64,000 nucleotides of DNA from Novosphingobium sp. GTDB taxonomy: Bacteria; Pseudomonadota; Alphaproteobacteria; Sphingomonadales; Sphingomonadaceae. Shown piece by piece: positions 34,578 through 44,784 of this stretch (its first letter is position 1; each line of letters opens with the position of its first letter). The notes under the pieces were generated by a model. That model did no database searches, had not been told where the DNA came from, and was given only the letters and a program-made list of their open reading frames with translations. The stretch is taken from the NCBI RefSeq assembly GCF_039595395.1, contig NZ_JBCNLP010000001.1:3844001-3908000 (forward strand), in the 5' to 3' direction. Position numbers and translations under genes: made by a program.

Positions 34578-35894
34578 ATGACGCGACTGCCGATCCCTGC
34601 CCCGGTCATCACGCGCGACCCTTTGTGGTGGCAAGTGGGCCTCGCCGGGCTGTTTGCCGTGTTGGTGTTCTGGCATCTGGGCACCCCTTCGAAGATCTAT
34701 TTCGACGAGGTGCATTATGTGGCCGCGGCAAGGGCCATGCTGGAAGGCACTCTGGCCAACCCCGAGCATCCGCTTTTCGCCAAGACGCTGATGGCCTGGT
34801 CGATCGCCCGCTTTGGCGACACGCCTTTTGCCTGGCGCCTGCCCAGTGCCTGTATGGGCGTTTTGGGGCTCTTCGCTTTCGGGCGGATGATGTGGTGGGC
34901 CAGCGGCCAGCGCTTTGCCGCCATTGCGGGCATGATCCTGCTGGGCAGCGATTTCGCATGGCTGATCCAGAGCCGCATCGCCATGCTTGATATGGTGATG
35001 GCGGGCATGGCGATGCTCTCGTTGTGGATGCTGGCGGCGGCCACCGCTCTGCCCCGCGCCGTGCCGCCCATCGCGCGGCGCTGGCGGCTGGGGGTGGCGG
35101 GGATGGCGCTGGGCCTGTCGCTGGGCGCGAAATGGAGCGTGCTGCCGCTGGCCGCGCTGATCATCGGGCTGCTGATCGCCACACGGCTGCTGGCCAGCGT
35201 GCGCAACTGGACCGGGGGCACGATGGTCGCCCCCACCCCCGGCGTGCCGACGCGCGAGCTGGTGGGCTGGCTGGTTGTGCTGCCGCTGCTGACCTACATC
35301 ATGACCTGGGTGCCGGGGATGCTGCTGGACAAGGGCGCGGTGCCGGTCTTCGGGCTGATCGACTGGCACATCGCGATGGCGCATCTGCAGTCGGGCATCG
35401 TCAAGCATCACCCCTATCAGTCGGTGTGGTGGCAATGGGTGATCGACCAGCGGGCGATCTGGTATCTTTACGAAAAGGTCGATGGCGCCCAGCGCGGCAT
35501 TATGCTGATCGGCAATCCCTTCACCATGCTGGCCGGGCTGCCCGCGCTGGTGTGGTGCGCCTATGCGGGCATGGCCCGGCGCGATGCGGCGGGGCGGACG
35601 GCGCCCTTGCTGGCGGTGGCGGGCTATGGGGCGACGCTGGGGCTATGGCTGGTGGCCGACAAGCCGGTACAGTTCTATTACCACTATCTGCTGCCGGGCA
35701 CCTTTCTGGTGGCGGCGCTGGCGCTGATGCTGGACGGGCTGTGGCGGTCGGGGCGTGACGGGCGCCTGGCCGCGATCGGGGCGCTGGTGCTGGCGGTGGG
35801 CACCTGCCTGTGGTTCTGGCCGATCCTGACCGCGCAGCCGCTGAAGGATGCAATGAGCTTCCAGCACTGGATGTGGCTGGATAGCTGGCGCTGA
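34578..35894 (+). CDS. PMT-family (GT39) mannosyltransferase, membrane
   Basis: 438-residue multi-pass membrane protein. Near the N-terminus it carries the diagnostic FDEVHYVAAARAML (DE motif of GT-C dolichyl-phosphate-mannose transferases) and then EHPLFAKTLMAWSI, LIQSRIAMLDMVMAGMAMLS and KWSVLPLA, characteristic of the protein O-mannosyltransferase family. It would take mannose from polyprenyl-phosphate-mannose on the periplasmic side and add it to a protein or lipid. A polyprenol-phosphate-mannose synthase fused to GtrA lies 0.6 kb away in the opposite orientation, which fits donor supply. The start at 34578 (MTRLPIP) is preferred over 34518. Confidence 0.88.
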   Translation: MTRLPIPAPVITRDPLWWQVGLAGLFAVLVFWHLGTPSKIYFDEVHYVAAARAMLEGTLANPEHPLFAKTLMAWSIARFGDTPFAWRLPSACMGVLGLFAFGRMMWWASGQRFAAIAGMILLGSDFAWLIQSRIAMLDMVMAGMAMLSLWMLAAATALPRAVPPIARRWRLGVAGMALGLSLGAKWSVLPLAALIIGLLIATRLLASVRNWTGGTMVAPTPGVPTRELVGWLVVLPLLTYIMTWVPGMLLDKGAVPVFGLIDWHIAMAHLQSGIVKHHPYQSVWWQWVIDQRAIWYLYEKVDGAQRGIMLIGNPFTMLAGLPALVWCAYAGMARRDAAGRTAPLLAVAGYGATLGLWLVADKPVQFYYHYLLPGTFLVAALALMLDGLWRSGRDGRLAAIGALVLAVGTCLWFWPILTAQPLKDAMSFQHWMWLDSWR

Positions 35895-35978
35895 AAGCAG
35901 CGCTGCACCGGCCCCGCGAGAGCCTCCCCTCAACGCAGGACCGGCACAGGCCCCCACAAACCCGCCCGTCGAACCACC

Positions 35979-36308
35979 TCAGCGGTCCGGATCGCGGGTT
36001 TGATCGCGTGATGGCACATCGCGCGGCATGCTTTCCGCCATGCGCGCCGGGGGGGTATTCGGGCGCATATCCTCATCGCGCGTCGCGCGCTCGGCACGCA
36101 TCATGCGGGCCTCATAGGCGCGGAAACGGGCGCGGTCCTCACGGTCCGGGTAGAGCACCCAGGGGCGCGTCTGCGCCACCTGCGAGTCACGCTCGACCGG
36201 GGCAACGGGGCGCCTGTCCTGGCCTTTCATTCCGGCCGTGGCGGCGCCACCGGCCAAACTTGCAAGGACGGCAAGCGCCATGATGCTTCGTGAGCGATGC
36301 ATCGGCAT
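35979..36308 (-). CDS. Small secreted hypothetical protein, Arg/Asp-rich
   Basis: 109 residues from 36308 (or 107 from 36302). A clear signal peptide (MHRSRSIMALAVLASLAGGAATAG) precedes a short, highly charged mature part rich in Arg, Asp and Glu (DREDRARFRAYEARMMRAE). No cysteines in the mature protein and no recognised domain. It lies between the converging PMT gene and the DPM synthase-GtrA gene. Probably periplasmic; function unknown. Confidence 0.65.
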   Translation of the reverse strand: MPMHRSRSIMALAVLASLAGGAATAGMKGQDRRPVAPVERDSQVAQTRPWVLYPDREDRARFRAYEARMMRAERATRDEDMRPNTPPARMAESMPRDVPSRDQTRDPDR

Positions 36309-36446
36309 ACCTCCCTGGTCAGGAGTCTCCTCTGTCAGGCGAGTCATTCACCTGTCAGGGCGTGTATGCCGGAATGTGCTTGAACGCAGGGTGATGGGCG
36401 CTGTTAGGCCACGTTCAGCTTGAACGGGGCCCAAAGAGGCAACAGA

Positions 36447-37643
36447 TCAGTTGCCGTACTTACCCCAGACGAACTTCGAGCTGAGCGCGAAGTTCCACAC
36501 CGACGCCAGCACGATGCCCACCAGCACGGCGATCACATCGTTGATATGCATGCGCTTGAGCGCCTCGGCGCTGCCGATGTTGGTCAGAATGCCGAAGGAG
36601 CAGGCCAGGGCGAACTTCGCCCAGCCACGCAGCAGCGGCAAGACGCCGCGCAAGCGCTTGTCGGCATAGGTCAGCTCGTTGTTCAGCACGAAGTTGAACG
36701 TCATCGCCGTCAGCGCGGCAATGGTGTTGGCGATGGTAAAGCGGATCTCGCCGCCCGACCAATGCCCGTAAACAAACCTTTCCCCCAACACCACGCGCAG
36801 GACGAACCACAGCATGGCAAACTGCACCGGCACGCCCAGCGCGCCAACCGTGCCGAACAGCGCGAAGCGGGTGGGGATGATGTGGCCCAGCCACTTGTCA
36901 TAAAGGCCGACAAGGAATTCGAACACGACGGTGCGATCCAGTTTGCTTTCGCCCTCTGCGCGAGCCGCGAAGTTGAGAGGAAATTCCTTGACGCGCAAGG
37001 GTGTGTCGACAGTGGCAAGGATGTCGAGCAGGATCTTGAAGCCCACGCCCGAAAGATTGTCAGCGTCGGCGCGCAGCGTTTCAGCGCGCAGCATGAAATA
37101 GCCGCTCATCGGGTCGCTCAGATCCACGCCGGTCACCTTGCGGGCGATGGCATTGGCAACGCCCGAGGCTTTCACGCGGTCCGGACGGCCCCATTCCTCG
37201 GTGCTGGCGCCCTCGGCAAAGCGGCTGGCATAGGCGACGTCATAGTCGCCGCTTTCGATGGCGGCCAGCATCTGGGGCAGCAGCTTGGGATCGTGCTGAT
37301 GGTCGGCATCCATCACCGCCACCACCGGCGCTGCGGTGGAGCACATGCCCTCGATCGCGGCGCTGGCCAGACCGCGCCGCCCGATGCGCTGGATCACGCG
37401 GATGCGCGGATCTTCCTGATTGATGGCGCGCGCCTCGTCGGCGGTGCCGTCGGGGCTGTTGTCATCGACGAAGATCGCTTCCCAGCCGATATCGCCCAGC
37501 GCCTCATCGAGGCGCGCGACCAGCTTGCGCAGGTTCTTTCGCTCGTTCAGCGTGGGCAGAACGACGGCGAGGCGCAGACGCCCCGCACCGTGAGGGACGC
37601 CATCAAGGGTGGCCTGAGGCGAGGAAGGATCGGTTTCGGTCAT
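36447..37643 (-). CDS. Polyprenol-phosphate-mannose synthase fused to GtrA domain
   Basis: 398 residues. Residues ~25-245 are a GT2 domain: VVLPTLNERKNLRKLVARLD, AIFVDDNSPDGTAD, MDADHQHDP (DxD), and DPMSGYFMLR, the signature of dolichol-phosphate-mannose synthases. Residues ~260-395 hold four membrane helices of the GtrA family (RFALFGTVGALGVPVQF, NTIAALTAMTFNFVLNNELTY, FALACSFGILTNIGSAEAL, VGIVLASVWNFALSSKFVW). The fusion suggests synthesis and anchoring or flipping of the lipid-linked mannose in one chain. The neighbouring PMT-family enzyme is a plausible user. This arrangement is known for several bacterial relatives. Confidence 0.9.
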   Translation of the reverse strand: MTETDPSSPQATLDGVPHGAGRLRLAVVLPTLNERKNLRKLVARLDEALGDIGWEAIFVDDNSPDGTADEARAINQEDPRIRVIQRIGRRGLASAAIEGMCSTAAPVVAVMDADHQHDPKLLPQMLAAIESGDYDVAYASRFAEGASTEEWGRPDRVKASGVANAIARKVTGVDLSDPMSGYFMLRAETLRADADNLSGVGFKILLDILATVDTPLRVKEFPLNFAARAEGESKLDRTVVFEFLVGLYDKWLGHIIPTRFALFGTVGALGVPVQFAMLWFVLRVVLGERFVYGHWSGGEIRFTIANTIAALTAMTFNFVLNNELTYADKRLRGVLPLLRGWAKFALACSFGILTNIGSAEALKRMHINDVIAVLVGIVLASVWNFALSSKFVWGKYGN

Positions 37644-37751
37644 AATATAGGGATTGGCCTGTGCCTGATCGAGGGGTGGGACGTCAACTGCCCTGATCGA
37701 AACGTCCCACTCTCGGCCAATTTGTCCCCGTCTGGTTGAGGCCCGCAGTCT

Positions 37752-38810
37752 TTAAAGGCGGGCCAGAACCGCGTCACCGATCTCCGAGGTCGAAGCTGTG
37801 CCGCCCAGATCGCCACCGCGAATGCCATCGGCCAGCGTTTTGGCCACCGCAGCCTCGACCCGGTCGGCTGCGTCAGCCAGACCCAGCGAGTGGCGCAGCA
37901 GCATGGCCAGCGACAGGATCGTCGCCATCGGATTGGCCTTGTTCTGGCCGGCGATGTCGGGCGCGCTGCCGTGGATCGGCTCATACATGCCCAGCGTGCC
38001 ATACTGAGTCTGGCGCTCGCCCAGCGAGGCCGAGGCCAGCAAGCCGATCGAACCCACGCACATGCTGGCCTGATCCGACAGGATATCGCCGAACAGATTG
38101 CCGGTGACCACCACGTCGAACTGGCCGGGGCTCTTCACCAACTGCATCGCGGCATTGTCGACATACATATGGGTCAGCTCGACATCGGGGTATTCGGCCG
38201 AAACCTCGATCACCACGTCGCGCCACAGCTGGCTGGTTTCCAGCACATTGGCCTTGTCCACGCTGCACAGCTTCTTCTTGCGGCCCTGTGCCGCGCGGAA
38301 GGCGGTGTGAGCGATGCGGCGCACTTCATCCTCGGCATAGGACATCATGTCCCAGCCCTGACGGCGGCCATCCTCAAGCTTGCGGGTGCCCTTGTCGCCG
38401 AAATAGACGTCGCCATTCAGCTCGCGCACGATCAGCAGGTCGATCTCGCGCGCCACTTCGGGGCGGAGCGCCGAAAAGCCCTCCATGCCCGCGAACAGCG
38501 TGGCCGGACGCAGATTGGCGAACAAAGTCAGTTCCTTGCGCAGGCCCAGAATGGCCTGCTCGGGACGCAGCGCGCGCTCCAGATGATCGCAGGAAAAATC
38601 GCCCACCGCGCCGAAGAGAATGCCGTCCGCGCGGCGCGCGATCTCCAGCGTGGTCTCGGGCAGCGGATGGCCCTGATTGCGATAGGCCACACCGCCCACA
38701 TCGCCGAACTCAAGCTCGATGCCCGGCAGCGCCAGCGCCTCAAGCACGCGCAGCGCCTCGTGAGTGACCTCGGGACCGATGCCGTCACCGGCGAAAACCG
38801 CAATCTTCAT
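37752..38810 (-). CDS. leuB: 3-isopropylmalate dehydrogenase LeuB
   Basis: 352-residue enzyme of leucine biosynthesis: oxidative decarboxylation of 3-isopropylmalate with NAD+. Motifs: FAGDGIGPEVTHEALRVLEA at the start, ERALRPEQAILGLRKEL, LLIVRELNGDVYFGDKG, DKANVLETSQLW, NLFGDILSDQASM and PIHGSAPDIAGQNKANP, all typical of LeuB. The start at 38810 (MKIAVFAGDG) is the family start. recO follows 16 bases upstream in the same direction. leuA, leuC and leuD are not in the window. Confidence 0.95.
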   Translation of the reverse strand: MKIAVFAGDGIGPEVTHEALRVLEALALPGIELEFGDVGGVAYRNQGHPLPETTLEIARRADGILFGAVGDFSCDHLERALRPEQAILGLRKELTLFANLRPATLFAGMEGFSALRPEVAREIDLLIVRELNGDVYFGDKGTRKLEDGRRQGWDMMSYAEDEVRRIAHTAFRAAQGRKKKLCSVDKANVLETSQLWRDVVIEVSAEYPDVELTHMYVDNAAMQLVKSPGQFDVVVTGNLFGDILSDQASMCVGSIGLLASASLGERQTQYGTLGMYEPIHGSAPDIAGQNKANPMATILSLAMLLRHSLGLADAADRVEAAVAKTLADGIRGGDLGGTASTSEIGDAVLARL

Positions 38811-38826
38811 AGCGGGACCATCCTTT

Positions 38827-39456
38827 TCACGTATCAATCTTGCTCAACCGCTCACGCAGTCTTTCGCGCGCCCCCATAACATCGTGGCGATGATCGGCAA
38901 GCACATAGCGCGCCAGCGCCTCGCCGATCCGGTCGAAACCGTCGATCACCGCGCTCCATGCCGCGCCGCCCGCCAGCAGCCGCTGCCCGTCGATGCCGGC
39001 GCCGAACCGCGCCCCATAGCCCATCTCGCGCAGCACCAGCGCCTCATAGGCGATCAGCCCCGGCGCCCACCCCCGCGCCGATGGGGCTGAGCAAATGGCA
39101 TCGAGCAAAGCATCCAGCGCGTCATAGAGCGCCGGATAGGGCTGTCGTTCGGGCAAGGCGCTGGCGGTCAGCACGCAGACCCAGCCGATGGCGGCGGCAG
39201 GTAGAGGCTCGGCCAGAAACGGGGCGCGGCTGTGGGTCAGTTCGATCCTCGCGCCCGGCATCTGGCCTTCGATGCGGGCTCGCAGCTCGCAATCGAGCCC
39301 GTTGCCGGGGATCAGCACCGGGCGCAGCGCCCTGCCCCGACCGCCCGAGACATAAGCCGCGGTCAGGCCGTGTCTCGGCGTCATCAGTCTTGCGATCACG
39401 CCGATCTCGCCATGCGGGCGGGCGGAGCAGAGAATGGCGGGAGTGCGGATTTGCAT
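38827..39456 (-). CDS. recO: DNA repair protein RecO
   Basis: 209-residue recombination mediator that helps load RecA through RecR and SSB. The N-terminus is the OB-fold (MQIRTPAILCSARPHGEIGVIARLMTPRHG in outline; the family typically reads xTPAIVLxxRPxGExG), and VSGGRGRALRPVLIPGN follows. The helical C-terminal part is short and the zinc-binding cysteines of longer RecO proteins are absent, as in other alphaproteobacterial members. The start at 39456 is chosen because the in-frame extension to 39636 is repeat copy 6. It runs with leuB. Confidence 0.85.
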   Translation of the reverse strand: MQIRTPAILCSARPHGEIGVIARLMTPRHGLTAAYVSGGRGRALRPVLIPGNGLDCELRARIEGQMPGARIELTHSRAPFLAEPLPAAAIGWVCVLTASALPERQPYPALYDALDALLDAICSAPSARGWAPGLIAYEALVLREMGYGARFGAGIDGQRLLAGGAAWSAVIDGFDRIGEALARYVLADHRHDVMGARERLRERLSKIDT

Positions 39457-39488
39457 GGTTTCAGGCTTAGGGGAGGAAAAGATAAGAA

Positions 39489-39695
39489 GCGAGGGGGTTA
39501 CCCCCTCGCGCTCCCATGACGTCTTCCGACGCAAGGCCAGTGGCGCCGCGATGATACGCCCCGGCTCTCCACCTGCACCACCTGAGGCGCCGCAGGCATA
39601 TGATTCCCTGCCTGCGGCGCGGCAAACTGGGCGCAACTCCGAACCCGATGCGCAACGTAGACATTAACGGGAGCGCGAGGGCGATGGCCCTCGCA
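39489..39695 (-). repeat. Palindromic intergenic element, copy 6 (type I, reverse)
   Basis: 207 bp between the divergent recO and MATE genes. The left hairpin is GGGGGTTACCCCC; the right is GGGCGATGGCCC, a perfect version of the variant in copy 4. Purine-rich left and pyrimidine-rich right flanks. The promoters of both neighbouring genes must lie within or beside this element. Confidence 0.85.
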
Positions 39696-39748
39696 TTATT
39701 TCTTTTCTTCCTACCCTTTTCCCCTTTCCCCGCCTATCGCCCCCACCA

Positions 39749-41122
39749 ATGACCACCGCCTCTCCTTTCCGGACCGAACTGCGCGAAACGCTGAAACTGG
39801 CCCTGCCCTTGGCGGCGGCCAATGTTTTGCAGATGGCGGTGTATGCCATCGACGTGATCTTCGTCGCCCGTCTGGGGCAGAGCCAGCTTGCCACCTCATC
39901 CCTGGCCGTCAGCCTGTTCGGCCTGCTGGCATGGAGCTTTTCCGGCCTGACGGGCGCCGTCGCCCCGATCATGGCCGCCGAGCTGGGCCGCAAGCGCCAT
40001 GCTGTGCGCGAGATCCGCCGCTCGGTGCGGATGGCGCTGTGGCTGGCGGTGGCTTGCGGCTTGATCGGCATGGGCATCTGCTCGGCCAGCACCGCCTTCT
40101 TCCGCCTGACGGGGCAAAGCCCGCATCTGGCGACGCAGGCCGGGGCCTTCATGCATATCCTGCAATGGGCGATGATCCCTCTGATTGCGGCCAATGTGCT
40201 GCGGACCTTTGTCTCCACGCTGGGGCGCCCGGTGTTTGCCACGGCGATCACGGGGCTGGCCATCGGGGTCAATGCGGCGGGCAATTACGCGCTGGTCTTT
40301 GGCCATTGGGGCGCTCCGGCGCTGGGGCTGAGCGGCTCGGGCATCGCCAGTGTGATCACCGCCTGCGCCACGCTGCTGGCCTATGCGCTGGTGATCCTGA
40401 GCGACCGCCGCCTGCGCCGCTATCGCATTCTGGGCCATTGGTGGCGCAGCGAGACCACGCGCCTGCTGGAGATCCTCAAGCTGGGCCTGCCGATCTTCTC
40501 GACCGTGCTGGCCGAGGCCGGTCTGTTCGGCGGCGCAGCCTTCCTGATGGGTCGCATCGGTGAGCTGGAGCTGGCCGCCCATGCCGTGGCGCTGCAGGTG
40601 GCGGCTTTCACCTTCCAGCTTCCGATGGGGCTGGGTCAGGCCGCAACGATCCGCGTGGGCTATCACTATGGCGCGCGCGATGTGGCGGCGATGGGCCGCG
40701 CGGGCTGGGCCGCCATCGCGGTCGGGCTGGGCATTGCCTGCATCAGTTCGGGCGCGATGCTGGGTATGCCTGTCACCATTCTGTCAGCCTATGTCGATAC
40801 CAAAGACATAGCCAATGCCGCCATGGTGGCGCTGGCGGTGCGGTACCTGTCGGTGGCGGCGGCGTTTCAGCTTGTCGATGCCGCGCAGGCGGTGGCTCAG
40901 GGCGCCTTGCGCGGTTTGCAGGACACGCGCTGGCCGATGACGATCGCGCTGCTGGGCTATTGGCTGCCGGGCTTCGGTGCGGCGGTGGTATTGGGCTTTT
41001 TCACGCCTTTGCGCGGCATGGGTGTGTGGATCGGCCTTGCCATCGGGCTGGCGGTGGTGGCCACGCTGCTGCTGATCCGCTGGAGTCGCCGCGAGACGTT
41101 GCGGTTGACCGCCGAGCGCTGA
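39749..41122 (+). CDS. MATE-family multidrug/cation antiporter
   Basis: 457-residue inner-membrane protein with twelve hydrophobic segments arranged as two repeats. Family features: LALPLAAANVLQMAVYAIDVIFVARLG (first helix of the N-lobe, in outline), SLFGLLAWSFSGLTGAVAPIMAAELGRK, and in the second half LGLPIFSTVLAEAGLFGGAAFLMGRIG with PMGLGQAATIRVGYHYG. MATE (NorM-like) proteins export drugs and cationic compounds using Na+ or H+. It starts at 39749, 54 bases after repeat copy 6. No local regulator gene. The substrate is unknown. Confidence 0.9.
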   Translation: MTTASPFRTELRETLKLALPLAAANVLQMAVYAIDVIFVARLGQSQLATSSLAVSLFGLLAWSFSGLTGAVAPIMAAELGRKRHAVREIRRSVRMALWLAVACGLIGMGICSASTAFFRLTGQSPHLATQAGAFMHILQWAMIPLIAANVLRTFVSTLGRPVFATAITGLAIGVNAAGNYALVFGHWGAPALGLSGSGIASVITACATLLAYALVILSDRRLRRYRILGHWWRSETTRLLEILKLGLPIFSTVLAEAGLFGGAAFLMGRIGELELAAHAVALQVAAFTFQLPMGLGQAATIRVGYHYGARDVAAMGRAGWAAIAVGLGIACISSGAMLGMPVTILSAYVDTKDIANAAMVALAVRYLSVAAAFQLVDAAQAVAQGALRGLQDTRWPMTIALLGYWLPGFGAAVVLGFFTPLRGMGVWIGLAIGLAVVATLLLIRWSRRETLRLTAER

Positions 41123-41175
41123 AGCATTTGGCCCTGCCTTTGTTTCGGGCCGCCTAAAAATTGCAGTGCCCGCCC

Positions 41176-41204
41176 TTGACGGCCTCCAAGCCGGGACCCA
41201 TATC
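41176..41204 (+). promoter_or_regulatory. Putative groESL promoter
   Basis: TTGACG (41176-41181), 17-base spacer, then CATATC (41199-41204). The preceding bases (CCCTTGAC) and CCCATAT also resemble an RpoH-type promoter. It ends eight bases before the CIRCE element, placing the operator at the start site. Confidence 0.5.
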
Positions 41205-41211
41205 CCGCGCA

Positions 41212-41238
41212 TTGGCACTCTCCATGCGGGAGTGCCAA
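41212..41238. promoter_or_regulatory. CIRCE operator (HrcA binding site) for groESL
   Basis: Perfect inverted repeat TTGGCACTC-N9-GAGTGCCAA, one substitution per arm from the consensus TTAGCACTC-N9-GAGTGCTAA, with the substitutions compensating each other. 31 bases before the groES start. It implies repression by HrcA and relief on heat shock. Confidence 0.93.
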
Positions 41239-41269
41239 ACTGAGTTCATTCACTTGAGAGAGGTATCTC

Positions 41270-41557
41270 ATGTCCTTCCGTCCCCTGCACGACCGTGTGC
41301 TGGTCCGTCGCGTTGAAGCCGAAGAGAAGACCGCCGGCGGCATCATCATCCCCGACAGCGCCAAGGAAAAGCCCGCCGAGGGTATCGTGGTTTCGGTCGG
41401 TTCGGGCGCTCGCGCCGAAAACGGCACGATCACCCCGCTGGACGTCAAGGCTGGCGACCGCGTGCTGTTCGGCAAGTGGTCGGGCACCGAGATCAAGGTC
41501 GCGGGCGAAGACCTGCTGATCATGAAGGAAAGCGACATTCTGGGCGTGATCGGCTGA
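41270..41557 (+). CDS. groES: Co-chaperonin GroES
   Basis: 95-residue Hsp10. Canonical opening FRPLHDRVLVRRVEAEEKTA, mobile loop GGIIIPDSAKEKP, and end MKESDILGVIG. It caps the GroEL ring during ATP-driven folding. GAGAGG lies nine bases upstream as the ribosome site. It is transcribed with groEL 52 bases downstream, under the CIRCE operator. Confidence 0.98.
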   Translation: MSFRPLHDRVLVRRVEAEEKTAGGIIIPDSAKEKPAEGIVVSVGSGARAENGTITPLDVKAGDRVLFGKWSGTEIKVAGEDLLIMKESDILGVIG

Positions 41558-41609
41558 TTTCAGCCTCCCCGGAATTTCCCCTTATTTCTGATTTTCAAAG
41601 GAATTCATA

Positions 41610-43247
<1,638 letters not shown>

Positions 43248-43276
43248 GTCCAGGTCAGCCTGTCTGAAAAGCGAGA

Positions 43277-43312
43277 CCCGAGGAGAGCAATCTCCTCGGG
43301 TTTTGTTTTGTT
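43277..43312 (+). terminator. Rho-independent terminator of groESL
   Basis: Perfect 10-bp stem CCCGAGGAGA / TCTCCTCGGG around a GCAA tetraloop, followed by TTTTGTTTTGTTT. Confidence 0.92.
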
Positions 43313-43328
43313 TGAAGAAAAGGGGAAA

Positions 43329-43566
43329 TGCGAGGGGGTTACCCCCTCGCGCTCCCGGGTGTTGTCAGCATGGGCACCTCGGTTCGACCTTGCGCAACGT
43401 CGCAGCGCCGCAGGCAATGAGACTTGGCAAAAAATGCTGTGCTATGAAACATTGCTGCCTGCGGCGCATTAACCTGCGCAGGTGGATAGACCGGGCACTC
43501 CGATCGGGTGCCACTGCCTCGGCGTCGGTAGACGTTCCGGGAGCGCGAGGGTGTAACACCCTCGCA
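43329..43566 (+). repeat. Palindromic intergenic element, copy 7 (type II, forward)
   Basis: 238 bp directly after the groESL terminator, between two rightward genes. The left hairpin is GGGGGTTACCCCC, the right GGGTGTAACACCC. Interior inverted halves CAGCGCCGCAGGC and GCCTGCGGCGC. Purine-rich flank on the left (GAAGAAAAGGGGAAA), pyrimidine-rich on the right. Confidence 0.85.
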
Positions 43567-43693
43567 TTTTCCCTTAACTTCTTTTGGTTCCCCCCTCCAC
43601 CGCAAAGCCCGCGCGCCTTATCGCGTGACTCTATATCAACCCCGTCACTTGGGTTAACCGTATTGCAGGGTCATCGGTGGCATAAGCAGAATC

Positions 43694-44755
43694 ATGCACA
43701 GTCTTCGTTTTCGTCTGATGAGTGCGGCACTGCTCGCCGGAGCGCTTATTGCGCCGCCTGCCGCTGCCGACGATCTTGAAAAAGCTTTCGACCGGGTTTT
43801 CCAGATCAAGCCCGCGCCGGCTGGTGGTTTGCCGCCCGGCACGGTGCTGCCCGGCGGCGTTCTGCCCGCCAATCCGGCGCCCGGCGCGGTCGTGCCTTAT
43901 GGCAATGGCTTCGAGGCGCGGCTGGCCGGTGTGGCCAATGCCACCCATGGCCGCATCGGCGTTGCCGCGGTCGATCTGTCCAACGGCAAGGGCATTTCGG
44001 TGATGGGCGACCAGCCCTTCCCGATGGCCAGCACGGTCAAGGTCGCCATCGTCGCGACCTTCCTCGACGGCGTGGATCAGGGCAAGTTCCGCCTGACCGA
44101 CCGTTTCCCCATCATGATGCCGATGCCCTCGCGCCCCGGTTCGGGCCCCGCGCCTCAGCGTGAGGGGCCGATCTATTCGGCGACGCAGTTGATCGACATG
44201 ACGATCATCCATTCGAACAATCACGCCACCGATGCGCTGCTGGCGGCCATCGGCGGGCCCCGCGCGGTCGATCACTGGCTGCGCAAGGCGGGCGTGAGCG
44301 GCATGCGGATCGACCGCGATATCGCCACGCTGGTGCGCGATGACGGGATGGTCAACCCGGCCACCACCATCGACCTGCGCGACAGCACCACGCCTCAGGC
44401 CATGGCGACCCTGCTCGCCGGGCTCTATCAGGGCCAGTGGCTGAGCGCGGGCAGCCGCGCTGTGCTGCTCTCGGCCATGAGCCGCTGCGCCACGGGCACG
44501 CATCGCATTCGCGGGCTGCTGCCCAATGACGCCATCGTCGGCCACAAGACGGGCACGCTGAACAACACCTCCAGCGATGTGGGCATCATCCGCACCGCTG
44601 ACGGGCGCAACATCGCCATCGCGATCTATGTGACGGGTCAGGGCAGCAAGCCGGGCCGTGATTCGCGCATCGCCTCGATCGCGCGCACGGTTTACGAAGG
44701 CTATCAGCCGCAACTGACCGCGATGCGGGACAGCGGGGCGACCATCGCCCGTTAA
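43694..44755 (+). CDS. Class A beta-lactamase-like serine hydrolase
   Basis: 353 residues with a signal peptide (MHSLRFRLMSAALLAGALIAPPAAADD) and a Pro/Gly-rich linker (residues ~40-70). The penicilloyl-serine-transferase motifs are present: STVK (S113, K116), SNN (174-176, in place of SDN) and KTG (285-287). The segment matching the omega loop reads IDRDIATLVRDD (206-217) and lacks the Glu166 and Asn170 that deacylate penicillin in true class A enzymes. It may therefore be a penicillin-binding or peptidoglycan-acting enzyme, or a weak lactamase. A single gene; no ampR-like regulator nearby. Confidence 0.8.
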   Translation: MHSLRFRLMSAALLAGALIAPPAAADDLEKAFDRVFQIKPAPAGGLPPGTVLPGGVLPANPAPGAVVPYGNGFEARLAGVANATHGRIGVAAVDLSNGKGISVMGDQPFPMASTVKVAIVATFLDGVDQGKFRLTDRFPIMMPMPSRPGSGPAPQREGPIYSATQLIDMTIIHSNNHATDALLAAIGGPRAVDHWLRKAGVSGMRIDRDIATLVRDDGMVNPATTIDLRDSTTPQAMATLLAGLYQGQWLSAGSRAVLLSAMSRCATGTHRIRGLLPNDAIVGHKTGTLNNTSSDVGIIRTADGRNIAIAIYVTGQGSKPGRDSRIASIARTVYEGYQPQLTAMRDSGATIAR

Positions 44756-44784
44756 GGCGCTCGCCAAAAGCGGGGTTCAGCCCT

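Noticed and set aside
39457..39636. N-terminal extension of RecO
   Set aside because: The extra 60 codons are the reverse-oriented palindromic repeat copy 6, and the RecO domain begins at MQIRTPAIL.
43645..43693. TTAACCGTATTGCAGGG upstream of the beta-lactamase-like gene, reminiscent of a SAM-II riboswitch core
   Set aside because: Only a partial match, the required pseudoknot partners are not visible, and the downstream gene is unrelated to methionine.
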